A stretch of DNA of 64,000 nucleotides from Herminiimonas arsenicoxydans (GCA_000026125.1 CU207211.1:1674001-1738000), one strand, 5' to 3'; positions 42,187 to 51,244 are shown, counted from the stretch's first letter. Notes: generated by a model not told the origin, from the sequence alone. Program-made: numbers and translations.

Positions 42187-42966
42187 ATGGCTGCACTGGC
42201 TTCTGCTCTTCCTTTTTCCATTTCGTCCGTTCTTGCTTCGCAGCCGGATTCAATCTGGCTGCACGATCAGATCGGAGCGTCCCGCTCCAAAGCGATTTCG
42301 TCCGGATATCGCGAACTGGATCAGCAGTTGCCGCATGGTGGCTGGCCGCCTTCGGTTTTGACGGAATTGCTGCTTACCAATCCCGGCGTCGGTGAATTGC
42401 GTTTGCTGGCATCAACACTGACGCACATCACGCAAACCGGCAAAACCGTGGTGGTACTGGCCCCTGCCTATCTTGCAGTCGCTACCAGCCTGGCCGCGTG
42501 CGGGATAGACATGAGCAAAGTCACGCTGATAGAAGCAGACAAACCGGCAGACAAGATCTGGGCCGTGGAGCAGGCATTGAAAAGCGCCAGCTTCGGTGCA
42601 TTGCTGTGCTGGTTGCCGCAAGCCAGAGACGACCATTTGCGCCGCCTGCACCTGGCGGCTGCGAACACGCAAGGATGGACGTTTTTGTTTCGCCCTTTGG
42701 ACGCGCAAACCCAGGCATCGCCCGCACCCTTGCGCATGCTCTGCAAGCCGCTGGCGATCGGACGCCTTTCGGTAGAGATCATCAAGCGTCGCGGCCCGGT
42801 GCATATTGAGCCGATTATCTTGCCGCTGGAGATTCCCGAGATATTGCTCAAACCGCTCGCGACACGTGCCCTCGGCAAACCCGTTTTCAGCATGCCTTCT
42901 TATAGCGTGAACCGCTACGCGCTTGCCGCCACTGCCGCCCGACATCGCGCCACGCTGCTGTCCTAG
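42187..42966 (+). CDS. imuA: Translesion-synthesis accessory protein ImuA (RecA/SulA-like fold)
   Basis: The 259-residue protein resembles ImuA: an N-terminal IWLHDQIG...ISSGYRELDQQLPHGGWPPSVLTELLL, the RecA-like GVGELRLLASTLTHITQTGK region with a degenerate Walker A, and a C-terminal tail VNRYALAATAARHRATLL. ImuA works with ImuB and DnaE2 as an error-prone mutasome. GGAGG precedes ATG 42187, and a LexA box controls it. Unusually, no imuB or dnaE2 follows: a strong terminator ends the transcript 12 bp after the stop. Some strains call similar proteins SulA-like. Confidence 0.82.
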   Translation: MAALASALPFSISSVLASQPDSIWLHDQIGASRSKAISSGYRELDQQLPHGGWPPSVLTELLLTNPGVGELRLLASTLTHITQTGKTVVVLAPAYLAVATSLAACGIDMSKVTLIEADKPADKIWAVEQALKSASFGALLCWLPQARDDHLRRLHLAAANTQGWTFLFRPLDAQTQASPAPLRMLCKPLAIGRLSVEIIKRRGPVHIEPIILPLEIPEILLKPLATRALGKPVFSMPSYSVNRYALAATAARHRATLLS

Positions 42967-42978
42967 AAGAATTCCCGG

Positions 42979-43014
42979 ATGCAAAAAGGCCGCACATGTG
43001 CGGCCTTTTTGCAT
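42979..43014. terminator. 36-bp perfect palindrome, bidirectional terminator
   Basis: ATGCAAAAAGGCCGCACA and its exact reverse complement form a 36-bp palindrome, with A- and T-tracts on the outer arms. It lies between the convergent imuA and lldD genes and should stop transcription in both directions. Confidence 0.92.
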
Positions 43015-43055
43015 GTATCAAGTTAGATTGATTACGTTAAATTAATTGCGCTGGA

Positions 43056-44201
43056 TTAGTAGGTACCCGGGATCAGAATTTTCCTGTCGACTTTTTTCAC
43101 GTCCGTCAGACCGCAAAATGCCATCGTCAGATCCAGTTCCCGCTCGATGATTTCCAGGCACTTGCTCACACCCTCTTCGCCCATCGCGCCCAAACCATAC
43201 AGGAAGGAACGACCGATATACGTGCCCTTCGCCCCCAGGGCAAGTGCCTTGATCACATCCTGCCCGGAACGGATGCCGCCATCCATGTGCACTTCGATCT
43301 GATCGCCGACTGCTTCGACGATACTCGGCAATGCCGCGATGCTGGACAGCGCACCATCAAGCTGGCGGCCACCGTGGTTGGAGACGATGATCGCATCGGC
43401 GCCGCTGGCCACGGCAAGCCGCGCATCTTCGGCATCCATGATGCCCTTGATGATCAGCTTGCCGCCCCAGCATTTCTTGATCCATTCGACGTCTTTCCAG
43501 GACAAGGCCAGATCGAATTGCTGCGAGGTCCAGGCCGACAGCGAGGACATGTCCGACACATCACTGGCATGACCGACGATATTGCCGAAACTGCGTCGCC
43601 TGGTACCCAGCATGCCCATGCACCAGCGCGGCTTGCCCATCATGTTCAGGATGTTGGGGATGGTCAGCTTGGGTGGCGCCGACAAGCCGTTCTTCAAATC
43701 CTTGTGACGCTGCCCCAGAATCTGCAAGTCCAGTGTCAATACCAGTGCCGAACATTTCGCCGCCTTGGCGCGTTCGATCAGACGTTCGATGAAGGGACGG
43801 TCTTTCATCACATACAGCTGGAACCAGAACGGCTTGCTGGTGTGGGCGGCAATATCCTCGATCGAACAGATGCTCATGGTCGACAAGGTAAAGGGGATGC
43901 CGAATTTCTCGGCGGCCCTGGCCGCGAGAATTTCTCCGTCTGCATGCTGCATGCCGGTCAAGCCGGTCGGTGCAATCGCCACCGGCATATGTACCTCCTG
44001 CCCCACCATGGTGGTTTTCAGCGTGCGATTTTCCATATTGACCGCGACCCGCTGGCGAAATTTCATCCTGGCGAAATCCTCGCTGTTCGCACGATAGGTC
44101 GATTCAGTCCAGGAACCGGAATCGGCGTAATCGTAAAACATGCGCGGCACGCGCTTTTGCGCCAGTACGCGCAGATCTTCGATATTGGTAATGACAGGCA
44201 T
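43056..44201 (-). CDS. lldD: FMN-dependent L-lactate dehydrogenase / alpha-hydroxy-acid oxidase family
   Basis: The 381-residue protein has the FMN TIM-barrel of the LldD family: FYDYADSGSWTESTYR, PVAIAPTGLTGMQHADGE, the catalytic region SNHGGRQLDGALSSI with His as base, and VHMDGGIRSGQDVIKALALGAKGTYIGR binding FMN phosphate. It oxidises L-lactate to pyruvate and feeds electrons to quinone. The sequence cannot exclude a related mandelate- or glycolate-type specificity. AAGGAAA precedes the ATG. It is a single gene, divergent from the HPP-CBS operon. Confidence 0.9.
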   Translation of the reverse strand: MPVITNIEDLRVLAQKRVPRMFYDYADSGSWTESTYRANSEDFARMKFRQRVAVNMENRTLKTTMVGQEVHMPVAIAPTGLTGMQHADGEILAARAAEKFGIPFTLSTMSICSIEDIAAHTSKPFWFQLYVMKDRPFIERLIERAKAAKCSALVLTLDLQILGQRHKDLKNGLSAPPKLTIPNILNMMGKPRWCMGMLGTRRRSFGNIVGHASDVSDMSSLSAWTSQQFDLALSWKDVEWIKKCWGGKLIIKGIMDAEDARLAVASGADAIIVSNHGGRQLDGALSSIAALPSIVEAVGDQIEVHMDGGIRSGQDVIKALALGAKGTYIGRSFLYGLGAMGEEGVSKCLEIIERELDLTMAFCGLTDVKKVDRKILIPGTY

Positions 44202-44491
44202 CAGATGATTTCCTTTTCGCGATCAGGCAGGACCGCAGGCTCCGTATTCTTTGAAGATGCGTACCAAACACTATGCTGCTCCTGCAGGTTTGGGCAACAA
44301 CTCCTCCGCTTTTCTACCAATATTCTATTTCCTCTTCGTGCTGCATGAGATGAATGTTTTTAACCGATAGCGGCGATTCTTCACAAGCGACCTGCCGGAC
44401 CGCCCCGCTGCCATCCATTCACCGCACTTCGCCTGGATGTCATATGGCGACTACCCGGCATAGGAACTGCGTCATTTGCGGTAAATAATAT

Positions 44492-44508
44492 TTGCATTCA
44501 ACATGCAA
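44492..44508. promoter_or_regulatory. Inverted repeat TTGCAT-N5-ATGCAA, possible operator
   Basis: TTGCAT (44492-44497) and ATGCAA (44503-44508) are perfect reverse complements 11 bp apart in start. A further TTGCAT half-site occurs about 50 bp downstream. It may be a transcription-factor site in the lldD/HPP gap; the regulator is unknown. Confidence 0.4.
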
Positions 44509-44580
44509 CATATTTACACTTGCCTGCCGTGAAAAATACCAGCATTGTTGCATCCGGGACGGATACAGGCGACAGTACGC

Positions 44581-44598
44581 GTTGCCGATTTTGGCAAC
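44581..44598. promoter_or_regulatory. Inverted repeat GTTGCC-N6-GGCAAC, possible operator
   Basis: GTTGCC (44581-44586) and GGCAAC (44593-44598) are perfect reverse complements around GATTTT. It lies about 65 bp upstream of the HPP-CBS ATG, in a position suitable for promoter control. Confidence 0.4.
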
Positions 44599-44660
44599 AG
44601 CATTGCTAGACGTATCATATTGTGATGTAATAACGGGCTTACGAATTCGTCAGGGATAAT

Positions 44661-45833
44661 ATGGTTCTATCGAAATTGAAGTTGCTTCTCCGTATTGTTC
44701 CCGCATCTGGATTGGTTGATCGTTATGAAAAAATGCGCGCTTGCGCGGGCGCATTATTCGGTATCGTACTCACTGCTCTTTGCAGCTACTTTATTCTTGG
44801 CAAGGATATCAATGCCGCCTGGCTGATTGCCCCCATGGGCGCATCGTCAGTGCTGCTGTTCGCCGTTCCCGCCAGTCCTCTTGCCCAACCGTGGTCCATC
44901 ATGGGCGGCAATATCATCGCGGCGATCATCGGTGTGACTTGCGCAAAATTTGTAGGTGAACCGATCCTGGCGGCAGGCTTGGCGGCCTCGCTTGCCATCG
45001 GCGCCATGTTTACCTTTCGCTGCATCCATCCGCCCAGCGGCGCGGTAGCGCTGACGGCCGTCCTGGGCGGCCCGGCTGTGCATGCCATGGGTTACAGCTT
45101 TGTACTGATACCGGTCGCCTTGAATTCACTGCTGCTGTTGCTGACTGCGCTGTTTTTCAATAATGCAACCGGACGCCGTTATCCGCACATCGTGCAACCG
45201 GATCGCGGCAACAAGCACAACACCAAGGACGTCGCACCGACCGAGCGTACTGGTATCACACCGGAGGATCTGGATGTCGTTCTGGCACGCTACAATCAAG
45301 TACTGGATATCAGCCGCGACGATCTGGAATCCATCATGCTGCAGACGGAGATGCAGGCATATCGACGCCGTCTCGACGGCACTAAGTGTGCAGACATCAT
45401 GTCGAAAGATGTGATCTACGTGGAGTTCGGTACGGAATTGGCAGAAGCATGGCGGCAATTCAAATCGCATGACTTGACTGCATTGCCCGTCATCGATCGC
45501 GGCCGACGCGTGATCGGGATCGTGACCAAGGCCGACTTCCTCAAGCATGCCGAGGTCGAAGCGCATGAAGGCCTGGGACGAAAGCTGGCAAACCTGATCC
45601 GTCCATCCCTGCTGTCGCATACAGAAAAACACGAAGTGGTCGGACAAATCATGACCAAAGAGGTCTACACCGCCAATGCAAACCAGTCTATTGTCGAACT
45701 CGTGCCGCTCATGTCCGATTCCGAAGTCCATCAAATGCCGGTCATCGATGATGACAACCGCCTGGTTGGCATGATTACGCAAACCGACATGATTGCCGCC
45801 CTGTTCGAGCACAGCATGGCGGAAGCGATATAA
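44661..45833 (+). CDS. HPP family membrane protein with C-terminal CBS pair
   Basis: The 390-residue protein has an N-terminal HPP domain of four to five helices with IAPMGASSVLLFAVPASPLAQPW and CIHPPSGAVALTAV, the HPP motif that names the family, then a linker and two CBS domains (about 240-300 and 325-385: VEFGTELAEAWRQFKSHDLTALPVIDRGRRVIGIV and SDSEVHQMPVIDDDNRLVGMI). CBS pairs bind adenosyl nucleotides and usually regulate an attached domain. Plant and cyanobacterial HPP proteins have been tied to nitrite transport. It leads a two-gene unit with the PAS protein, 45 bp downstream. Confidence 0.88.
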   Translation: MVLSKLKLLLRIVPASGLVDRYEKMRACAGALFGIVLTALCSYFILGKDINAAWLIAPMGASSVLLFAVPASPLAQPWSIMGGNIIAAIIGVTCAKFVGEPILAAGLAASLAIGAMFTFRCIHPPSGAVALTAVLGGPAVHAMGYSFVLIPVALNSLLLLLTALFFNNATGRRYPHIVQPDRGNKHNTKDVAPTERTGITPEDLDVVLARYNQVLDISRDDLESIMLQTEMQAYRRRLDGTKCADIMSKDVIYVEFGTELAEAWRQFKSHDLTALPVIDRGRRVIGIVTKADFLKHAEVEAHEGLGRKLANLIRPSLLSHTEKHEVVGQIMTKEVYTANANQSIVELVPLMSDSEVHQMPVIDDDNRLVGMITQTDMIAALFEHSMAEAI

Positions 45834-45878
45834 AAACATCCCGTATTTTTACGCAGGCGTCATTACCAGGAGAGAGAA

Positions 45879-46343
45879 ATGCAAACCAACAATGTAGATC
45901 TGGCCTTGTCAAAAGCAATCGTGGATCAGGCGCCGGACGCCATCATTTTTGCCGATACCGGCGGTTTGATCCGTGTCTGGAATAGCGGTGCGGAAAGAAT
46001 TTTCGGCCATATGGCAGCCGATGTCATCGGCGGGCCGCTCGACATCATTATTCCGGAACGCATGCTGGCAGCCCATAACAAGGGTTTCGACCACGCCGTA
46101 TCAACAGGTGAAATGAAATACGTCAACAAGGTACTAACCACACGTTCCATGCACAAGGACGGCAGCCGGATCTACATCGACATGAGTTTCGGCATGGTGC
46201 GTGATCCGGATGGAAAAATCATGGGCGCACTGGCCGTTGCTAGGGATATCACCGAACGCTTTGCCAATGAAAGCGCACAGCGGGTGCGTATCGCCGAGCT
46301 GGAAAAAGCCGTGCAGGAAAAAACCGGCAACACTGCAGAATAA
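45879..46343 (+). CDS. Stand-alone PAS domain protein
   Basis: The 154-residue protein is one PAS domain (about residues 12-130: IVDQAPDAIIFADTGGLIRVWNSGAERIFG and VARDITERF) with a short C-terminal helix (RVRIAELEKAVQEK) that could be a coiled coil. There is no output domain, so it probably acts by protein contact. AGGAGAG precedes the ATG. The gene follows the HPP-CBS gene by 45 bp and ends at a terminator (46369-46409). Confidence 0.85.
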   Translation: MQTNNVDLALSKAIVDQAPDAIIFADTGGLIRVWNSGAERIFGHMAADVIGGPLDIIIPERMLAAHNKGFDHAVSTGEMKYVNKVLTTRSMHKDGSRIYIDMSFGMVRDPDGKIMGALAVARDITERFANESAQRVRIAELEKAVQEKTGNTAE

Positions 46344-46368
46344 GACAGGCGCCCCACCGGGCGATTGT

Positions 46369-46409
46369 AAAAAAGGCCGTAAAGTCAGAAGACTTCTGCG
46401 GCCTTTTTT
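46369..46409. terminator. Bidirectional intrinsic terminator
   Basis: AAAAAAGGCCG (46369-46379) pairs with CGGCCTTTTTT (46399-46409), enclosing a second small stem AAGTC/GACTT. It lies between the convergent PAS gene and the chloride-channel gene. Confidence 0.9.
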
Positions 46410-46423
46410 GCATTTTATGGTTT

Positions 46424-48160
46424 CTAGCGGCTGAACAAGCGCTCCCTGATATGTTCTTCATAAAATGCCGTATGCGAAGGCTTGAGCAAATCGCTGCGGC
46501 TGACAATGCCGATCAGACTCATTGAGGCCCGATCCGCCACCACCGGCAATCTTTCCGCATGCTGGATCGCCATGCGACGCCCGACCACCTGGCAGGTTTC
46601 AGTGGCAAAAGCCACGGATGGAATTTTTTCGAACAGGCTGCCTATCTGCCGCGCACCGTCATGCTTGCCCATCCACTGCATCAACAACTCGCGATCCAGC
46701 ATACCGAGCAATTTCTGCTGCGCATTCACGACCGGAAAACTGCGATGCTTCTGTCCGGCGCCGAAATAATCGCGCGACACCTGCTGCAAGGACAATGCTG
46801 CGTCGATATGCGCAATATCGGTTGCCATCACATCCTGCACGAACACGCGCTCTTGCGGATCGACGCTATATTCGCGATAAATATGCAAACCCCGCCGGGC
46901 GATTTTTTCCGTCATGATGGAGCGCCGCATCACCAGCACGGTAAAACCATAGGACACGCCGGTGGCCAGCAGCAGCGGCAGCAAGGCGTTGAAATCGCCG
47001 GTCAGGCCCAGCGCAAAAATTGCCGCCGTCAAGGGCGCACCCAGCACGCCGGCCAATACCGCCGCCATGCACACCAGCGGCCACAGTGTCGGATCGCTGC
47101 CCGGTACCAGGCTGGCAATCACCGCCCCCAATCCTGCACCCAGCATCAGCAAGGGCGCCAGCACGCCACCGGAAGTGCCGGAACCCAACGCCACGACCCA
47201 GATGATCGCCTTCACCAGCAGCAGGGACAAGGCGGCAGACAGGATCATCCTGTGGTTCAGCAAATCGGCGATCACGTCGTATCCGACGCCCAGCGCACGC
47301 GGCTCGAAATAGGCGCCTATGCCCACCGCCAATCCGCCTATGGCCGGCCACCACATCCAGTGTAGCGGCAACTTGCCGAACCAGTCTTCCACGCGGTACA
47401 GCGAAAGCGACATGACGGCCGACAGCATGCCGCTGAGCAGGCCGGCCACGATGCAAATCGCAAACGCCGCCAGCCCGACCGGCGCCGTGTGAATGGGAAA
47501 CAGCGGCCCCGATTCCAGCAGCAAGGGGCGGCAGAATGCAGCGACGGCGCAGGCCAGGATAACCGGCAACAAACTGCGCGGCCGCCATTCAAACAGCAAC
47601 AATTCGACCGCCAGCAGTACGGCCGCCACCGGGGTACCGAATACGGCGGTCATGCCGGCGGTCGCACCGGCGACCAGCAAGGTCTTGCGCTCGGCGGCGC
47701 TCATCGAGAAATTTTGCGCAATCAGCGAACCGATCGCCCCGCCCGTCATGATGATCGGACCTTCCGCACCGAACGGCCCGCCGCTGCCGATCACGATGCC
47801 GGATGTCAGCGGCTTGAGAAGCGCTACCTTGGGCGACATCTGGCTCTTGCGAAACAGGATGGCCTCGATTGCCTCCGGAATGCCGTGTCCGCGTACCTTG
47901 TCGGAGCCGTAGCGTGCAATCAGGCCGGCAATCAGACCGCCGGCTACCGGCACCGCAATCACCCACAAGCCCAAGGTATGGGTGGCAGGCGAGCGATCGG
48001 CAAATGAAAACGTCTGAAAGAAAAACAGATTGGTAAAAAAATGAATCAGGTTAAGCAGCACAAACGCCGCCACTGTACTGACGGCACCGATCACGACGGC
48101 AATCAGGCACAGAAAAATGATGCGTCGATCCGGCGCAAAATCGCGTTGATGAGATCGCAT
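46424..48160 (-). CDS. ClC-family chloride channel/antiporter with CBS domains
   Basis: The 578-residue protein has a ClC core of about 430 residues with GSGGPFGAEGPIIM, whose glutamate matches the gating Glu of GREGP, and GSGTSGGVLAPLLMLGAGLG for the GxFxP region, then two CBS domains (from about 450). ATG 48160 was chosen because longer frames run into marR. Homologues move Cl- with or without proton exchange and aid acid or osmotic tolerance; an exchanger glutamate cannot be verified by eye. It follows marR by 40 bp on the same strand. Confidence 0.88.
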   Translation of the reverse strand: MRSHQRDFAPDRRIIFLCLIAVVIGAVSTVAAFVLLNLIHFFTNLFFFQTFSFADRSPATHTLGLWVIAVPVAGGLIAGLIARYGSDKVRGHGIPEAIEAILFRKSQMSPKVALLKPLTSGIVIGSGGPFGAEGPIIMTGGAIGSLIAQNFSMSAAERKTLLVAGATAGMTAVFGTPVAAVLLAVELLLFEWRPRSLLPVILACAVAAFCRPLLLESGPLFPIHTAPVGLAAFAICIVAGLLSGMLSAVMSLSLYRVEDWFGKLPLHWMWWPAIGGLAVGIGAYFEPRALGVGYDVIADLLNHRMILSAALSLLLVKAIIWVVALGSGTSGGVLAPLLMLGAGLGAVIASLVPGSDPTLWPLVCMAAVLAGVLGAPLTAAIFALGLTGDFNALLPLLLATGVSYGFTVLVMRRSIMTEKIARRGLHIYREYSVDPQERVFVQDVMATDIAHIDAALSLQQVSRDYFGAGQKHRSFPVVNAQQKLLGMLDRELLMQWMGKHDGARQIGSLFEKIPSVAFATETCQVVGRRMAIQHAERLPVVADRASMSLIGIVSRSDLLKPSHTAFYEEHIRERLFSR

Positions 48161-48200
48161 GAAAAGCGCTCGCTTGAAAGGAACTGTCTGAGAGGGATGC

Positions 48201-48635
48201 TCAGGTAGCGCTACCGCTATCGTTGAAGGCAGAAATGCGCGCGACCTTGAAGACATTGGACAGGGAGCGCAATTCATTGCGATGCAGTTCCGCCAGATGG
48301 CGCAACTGTTTTTCTCCGGTTTCCGTCAAGCGCACGCGAACCTGGCGCCGGTCTTCCACGCCGGGAGAACGCGTCACCAGTCCGGCTTTTTCACAGCGCG
48401 ATACCAGCGCAACAGCGCCATGATGCTGCGTTTGCAGACGTTCCGCCAATTGGCCGACGGTTGCCCAATCCTGGCCGGGAAAGCCCTTGATGTGCAACAG
48501 CACCAGATAATGCAGCGGCGTCAGACCGACGCTTTGCGCAGCATCTTCGCTGAAACGTAAAAAACGTCGCAGTTGGTAACGGAATTCCGACAGGGCTTCA
48601 AAATCGGCTTGTTCCAGCGGAGGAGTATTAGTCAT
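48201..48635 (-). CDS. MarR family transcriptional regulator
   Basis: The 144-residue protein is a single MarR winged HTH with a dimerisation helix (FEALSEFRYQLRRFLRFSEDAAQ), HTH helices WATVGQLAERLQTQHHGAVALVSRCEKAGL and the wing RSPGVEDRRQVRVRLTETGEKQL. It is the first gene of a unit with the chloride channel, so it may regulate its own transcription and clc. No ligand can be named. The short palindromes expected for MarR sites were not clearly seen upstream. Confidence 0.88.
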   Translation of the reverse strand: MTNTPPLEQADFEALSEFRYQLRRFLRFSEDAAQSVGLTPLHYLVLLHIKGFPGQDWATVGQLAERLQTQHHGAVALVSRCEKAGLVTRSPGVEDRRQVRVRLTETGEKQLRHLAELHRNELRSLSNVFKVARISAFNDSGSAT

Positions 48636-48825
48636 GTGTCGTCATCGTTATCAGGCCACGCCTGATACTGCAGAAGTAAAGCACAAGATAATATCACGAC
48701 ATGATCTATTTGCGGGTGATGCCATGCATCGAGCAAACGCTTGTCTGCCGCTTCGCACTTGCATACGACTATTCACGCAGGCCATAAAAACCGGCAAGCG
48801 CCGGATTTTATGGTGGTAAAAATAT

Positions 48826-49443
48826 TCAGGCTTTTTGTCCGGAAATGGCGCGCACGCCCGCACTCTTGTCTATCTTCATTTCACGCAGCAATTTGGCCAG
48901 ACCCGCACCATGCACCAGCCGCATTTTGTGATCGACGGCAAACTGCATCGCATGCGGCGTAAAGTCGCCCGCAGTAATGTAGAAAGAATAATCCGCACCG
49001 CCCGCTTCCACCGCACGATGCAGATCGCGCAGTGGCTCTATACCGTTACTCGCTGCTTTCCAGCGCTTGCAACTGACGAGCGCCTTGCGTCCGCCGCTGA
49101 TGATGGAAAAATCCGCCTGCGGCTGTTCGATACGCGTCACTTCAAAACCATCGCGCACCAGTGCACGTTCAATTTCCACCGAAAAATCCTTCCACGACAT
49201 CGCCCGCGTTGCCTGCAGGATTTCTGCCACGCGCGCATCGCTGGGCATGCCGCGTTTGCGCCACAGCACCATCACGCTGACGACCATGAAGGGCATGCCG
49301 CTAAACACGCCATATATTGCATATTGGCGCGGCAATATCGCCCACGCAATGATCGCGATGACCAATGCAATCCCGCCGCTTACCCACCACTGTGCGCGCA
49401 GCAATAATGCAAAGACCGAATTTTTAGCCATATTGAATTTCAC
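48826..49443 (-). CDS. Membrane-anchored restriction-endonuclease-fold (Mrr-like) protein
   Basis: The 205-residue protein has two N-terminal transmembrane helices (about 15-55) and a C-terminal domain with the Mrr/PD-(D/E)xK layout: SWKDFSVEIERALVRDGFEVTRIEQPQADFSIISGGRKALVSCKRWKA contains D...SCK, consistent with a D-(x)n-xxK site, though the usual E or Q is not plain. This type of protein is common in proteobacteria; nuclease activity is not shown. GAGGTG precedes a GTG start at 49443. It is a single gene, not part of a restriction-modification locus. Confidence 0.72.
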   Translation of the reverse strand: MKFNMAKNSVFALLLRAQWWVSGGIALVIAIIAWAILPRQYAIYGVFSGMPFMVVSVMVLWRKRGMPSDARVAEILQATRAMSWKDFSVEIERALVRDGFEVTRIEQPQADFSIISGGRKALVSCKRWKAASNGIEPLRDLHRAVEAGGADYSFYITAGDFTPHAMQFAVDHKMRLVHGAGLAKLLREMKIDKSAGVRAISGQKA

Positions 49444-49581
49444 ACGTCACCTCACTGTTTTCTTTGCTTTGCATAATAACGCAGTTCAAGCAGAGATCGA
49501 AGCCATGCTGCGATTTGCAGACGGCAACATTAAGACGTAAGCTGACCCATTATTTTGCTCACGCTGGTGCACGCAGACGAC

Positions 49582-50148
49582 ATGAAAAACGAACGACAGC
49601 AAAACGATTACGAAAATCGCATCGCGCTCGAACTTGCCCGGCTTGGCATTACGCAGGAATTGATTACGCAAAAACAATTGCCTTTTTATGTGGAAGCGCA
49701 GGAACTGACCATAGCCGATACCGATGACGCCGGTCGTGCATACCAGATGACACCGGCAACAGCCGCAGCCTGGCTTGCTATGAAACAGGCTGCACGGCTA
49801 GACAATATCGTACTGGAAGTCGTATCGGCATTCCGCTCGATCGAGCGACAAATCGAGATCATTCAATACAAGCTGGACCGCAATATGCCGATCGAAAAAA
49901 TACTGACACTGAGTGCGCCGCCCGGTTACAGCGAACACCACACAGGGCGCGCCATCGATATCAACACACCGGGCTGCATCGCCACGGAAACAGAGTTTGA
50001 AAATACCGCTGCATTCTGCTGGCTGACTGCCAACGCCGGTGGCTTCGGTTTTACCTTGTCATACCCGCGCGACAATGCGCTGGGATTCATTTACGAGCCC
50101 TGGCACTGGTGTTTTCAGGCTGATGCGCTGGATGAAAAAAACATCTAG
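49582..50148 (+). CDS. M15 family D-alanyl-D-alanine carboxypeptidase (VanY/DacC-like)
   Basis: The 188-residue protein carries the zinc peptidase motifs SEHHTGRAIDI (H-x6-D) and EPWHWCF (His ligand), with a SAFRSIERQ helix, all of the VanY-type M15B family that trims terminal D-Ala from peptidoglycan peptides. ATG 49582 was picked over an upstream TTG; no clear Shine-Dalgarno is present. I see no signal peptide, which is unusual for a periplasmic enzyme, so it may be cytoplasmic (LD/DD recycling) or use another start. Confidence 0.82.
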   Translation: MKNERQQNDYENRIALELARLGITQELITQKQLPFYVEAQELTIADTDDAGRAYQMTPATAAAWLAMKQAARLDNIVLEVVSAFRSIERQIEIIQYKLDRNMPIEKILTLSAPPGYSEHHTGRAIDINTPGCIATETEFENTAAFCWLTANAGGFGFTLSYPRDNALGFIYEPWHWCFQADALDEKNI

Positions 50149-50198
50149 AATAACTTTAAATATGCATTGCAAGTTATTGTTTTTAATAACAAAAGTTA

Positions 50199-51080
50199 CT
50201 ATAACTTTTGTTGCAAAAACTCCAGAAAACAACTGATTCTTCGCGACAACTGCGTGTTCCGGTAATACACCGCATGGATCTGTTGCCGATAGCCGGTATA
50301 GTAATTTTCCAGAATTCTGACCAGCCGGCCGGCCGCAATATCGTCCCGCGTCATGTAGTCGGCCAGGCTGGCAATGCCCTGCCCGTGCAAGGCCAGCGCC
50401 CGTAATGTTTCTCCGCTTGAAGCAAACAAGGCAGGCGTAACTGTCAGGCCTTCTCCACCGGCATGCCGTATCGGCCACGTATTGCCGGATTCGAATTGCA
50501 AAAACCCCAGCAACTGATGCCCGGCCAATTGTTCCGGCGTGGTCGGCATGCCGTGTCGTTGCAGGTAGTCGGGACTGGCCAGCAGATGCAGCGGATTGGC
50601 AGTCAAGGCGCGTGCGTGCAGCGTCGAATCCTGCAGGTTGCCGATGCGGATCGCAATATCGGTGCGATGTTCAAGCAAATCGGCGACCTGATCGTTGCTC
50701 GTCAATTCCAGCGTAATTTGCGGATATAGCGCACGAAACTCGGCTACATGCGGCACGATCGCATGCAGGATGAACGGCGCGGCAGCATCGATGCGCAAGC
50801 GCCCGCTCGGTTGCTGGCGCCGCACCCGGATCGCTTCTTCCGCCTCATCCATCGCTGCCAGAATCGCACGGGCTTTCTTCAGAAACAGCCGCCCTTCATC
50901 GGTCAGTTCCATCCGGCGCGTGGTGCGCGTCAGCAAGGAAGTCGCCAGTTTTTCTTCCAGTCGCGACAGCCCGCGACTGACGGCCGAAGTCGTTTGCCCC
51001 AAATGCTGCGCCGCTGCACCCAGCGTACCGCTATCGATGACGGCGACAAAGGTTTTCAAATCGTCGGAATTGATATCCAT
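50199..51080 (-). CDS. LysR family transcriptional regulator
   Basis: The 293-residue protein has the LysR HTH (LKTFVAVIDSGTLGAAAQHLGQTTSAVSRGLSRLEEKL) and a periplasmic-binding-like effector domain (residues about 90-290). ATG 51080 fits the usual N-terminal length. It is divergent from the SDR-family gene at 51245, with 164 bp between starts, the classic arrangement in which the regulator controls the neighbour. No effector can be predicted. Confidence 0.9.
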   Translation of the reverse strand: MDINSDDLKTFVAVIDSGTLGAAAQHLGQTTSAVSRGLSRLEEKLATSLLTRTTRRMELTDEGRLFLKKARAILAAMDEAEEAIRVRRQQPSGRLRIDAAAPFILHAIVPHVAEFRALYPQITLELTSNDQVADLLEHRTDIAIRIGNLQDSTLHARALTANPLHLLASPDYLQRHGMPTTPEQLAGHQLLGFLQFESGNTWPIRHAGGEGLTVTPALFASSGETLRALALHGQGIASLADYMTRDDIAAGRLVRILENYYTGYRQQIHAVYYRNTQLSRRISCFLEFLQQKL

Positions 51081-51244
51081 TGTTGATCTCAGGGAAAATA
51101 TCATTTGATGATACAGCTATTTTTCTCAACAATAAATGCCCGCATAGTGCGTTCATGGGCTTGATCCTGCCGTCCGGTCAGTTGGCATGCATGGAGATGA
51201 CGCCCACAGAAATATCACTCACCCATATATAAAGAGGACAGAAC

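Larger units (their letters stand above)
44202..44660. other. Divergent regulatory region of lldD and the HPP gene
   Basis: This 459-bp gap has two clean inverted repeats (44492-44508 and 44581-44598), both closer to the HPP gene than to lldD. No LldR- or other regulator gene is adjacent. No RNA gene or coding frame is convincing. Confidence 0.5.
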
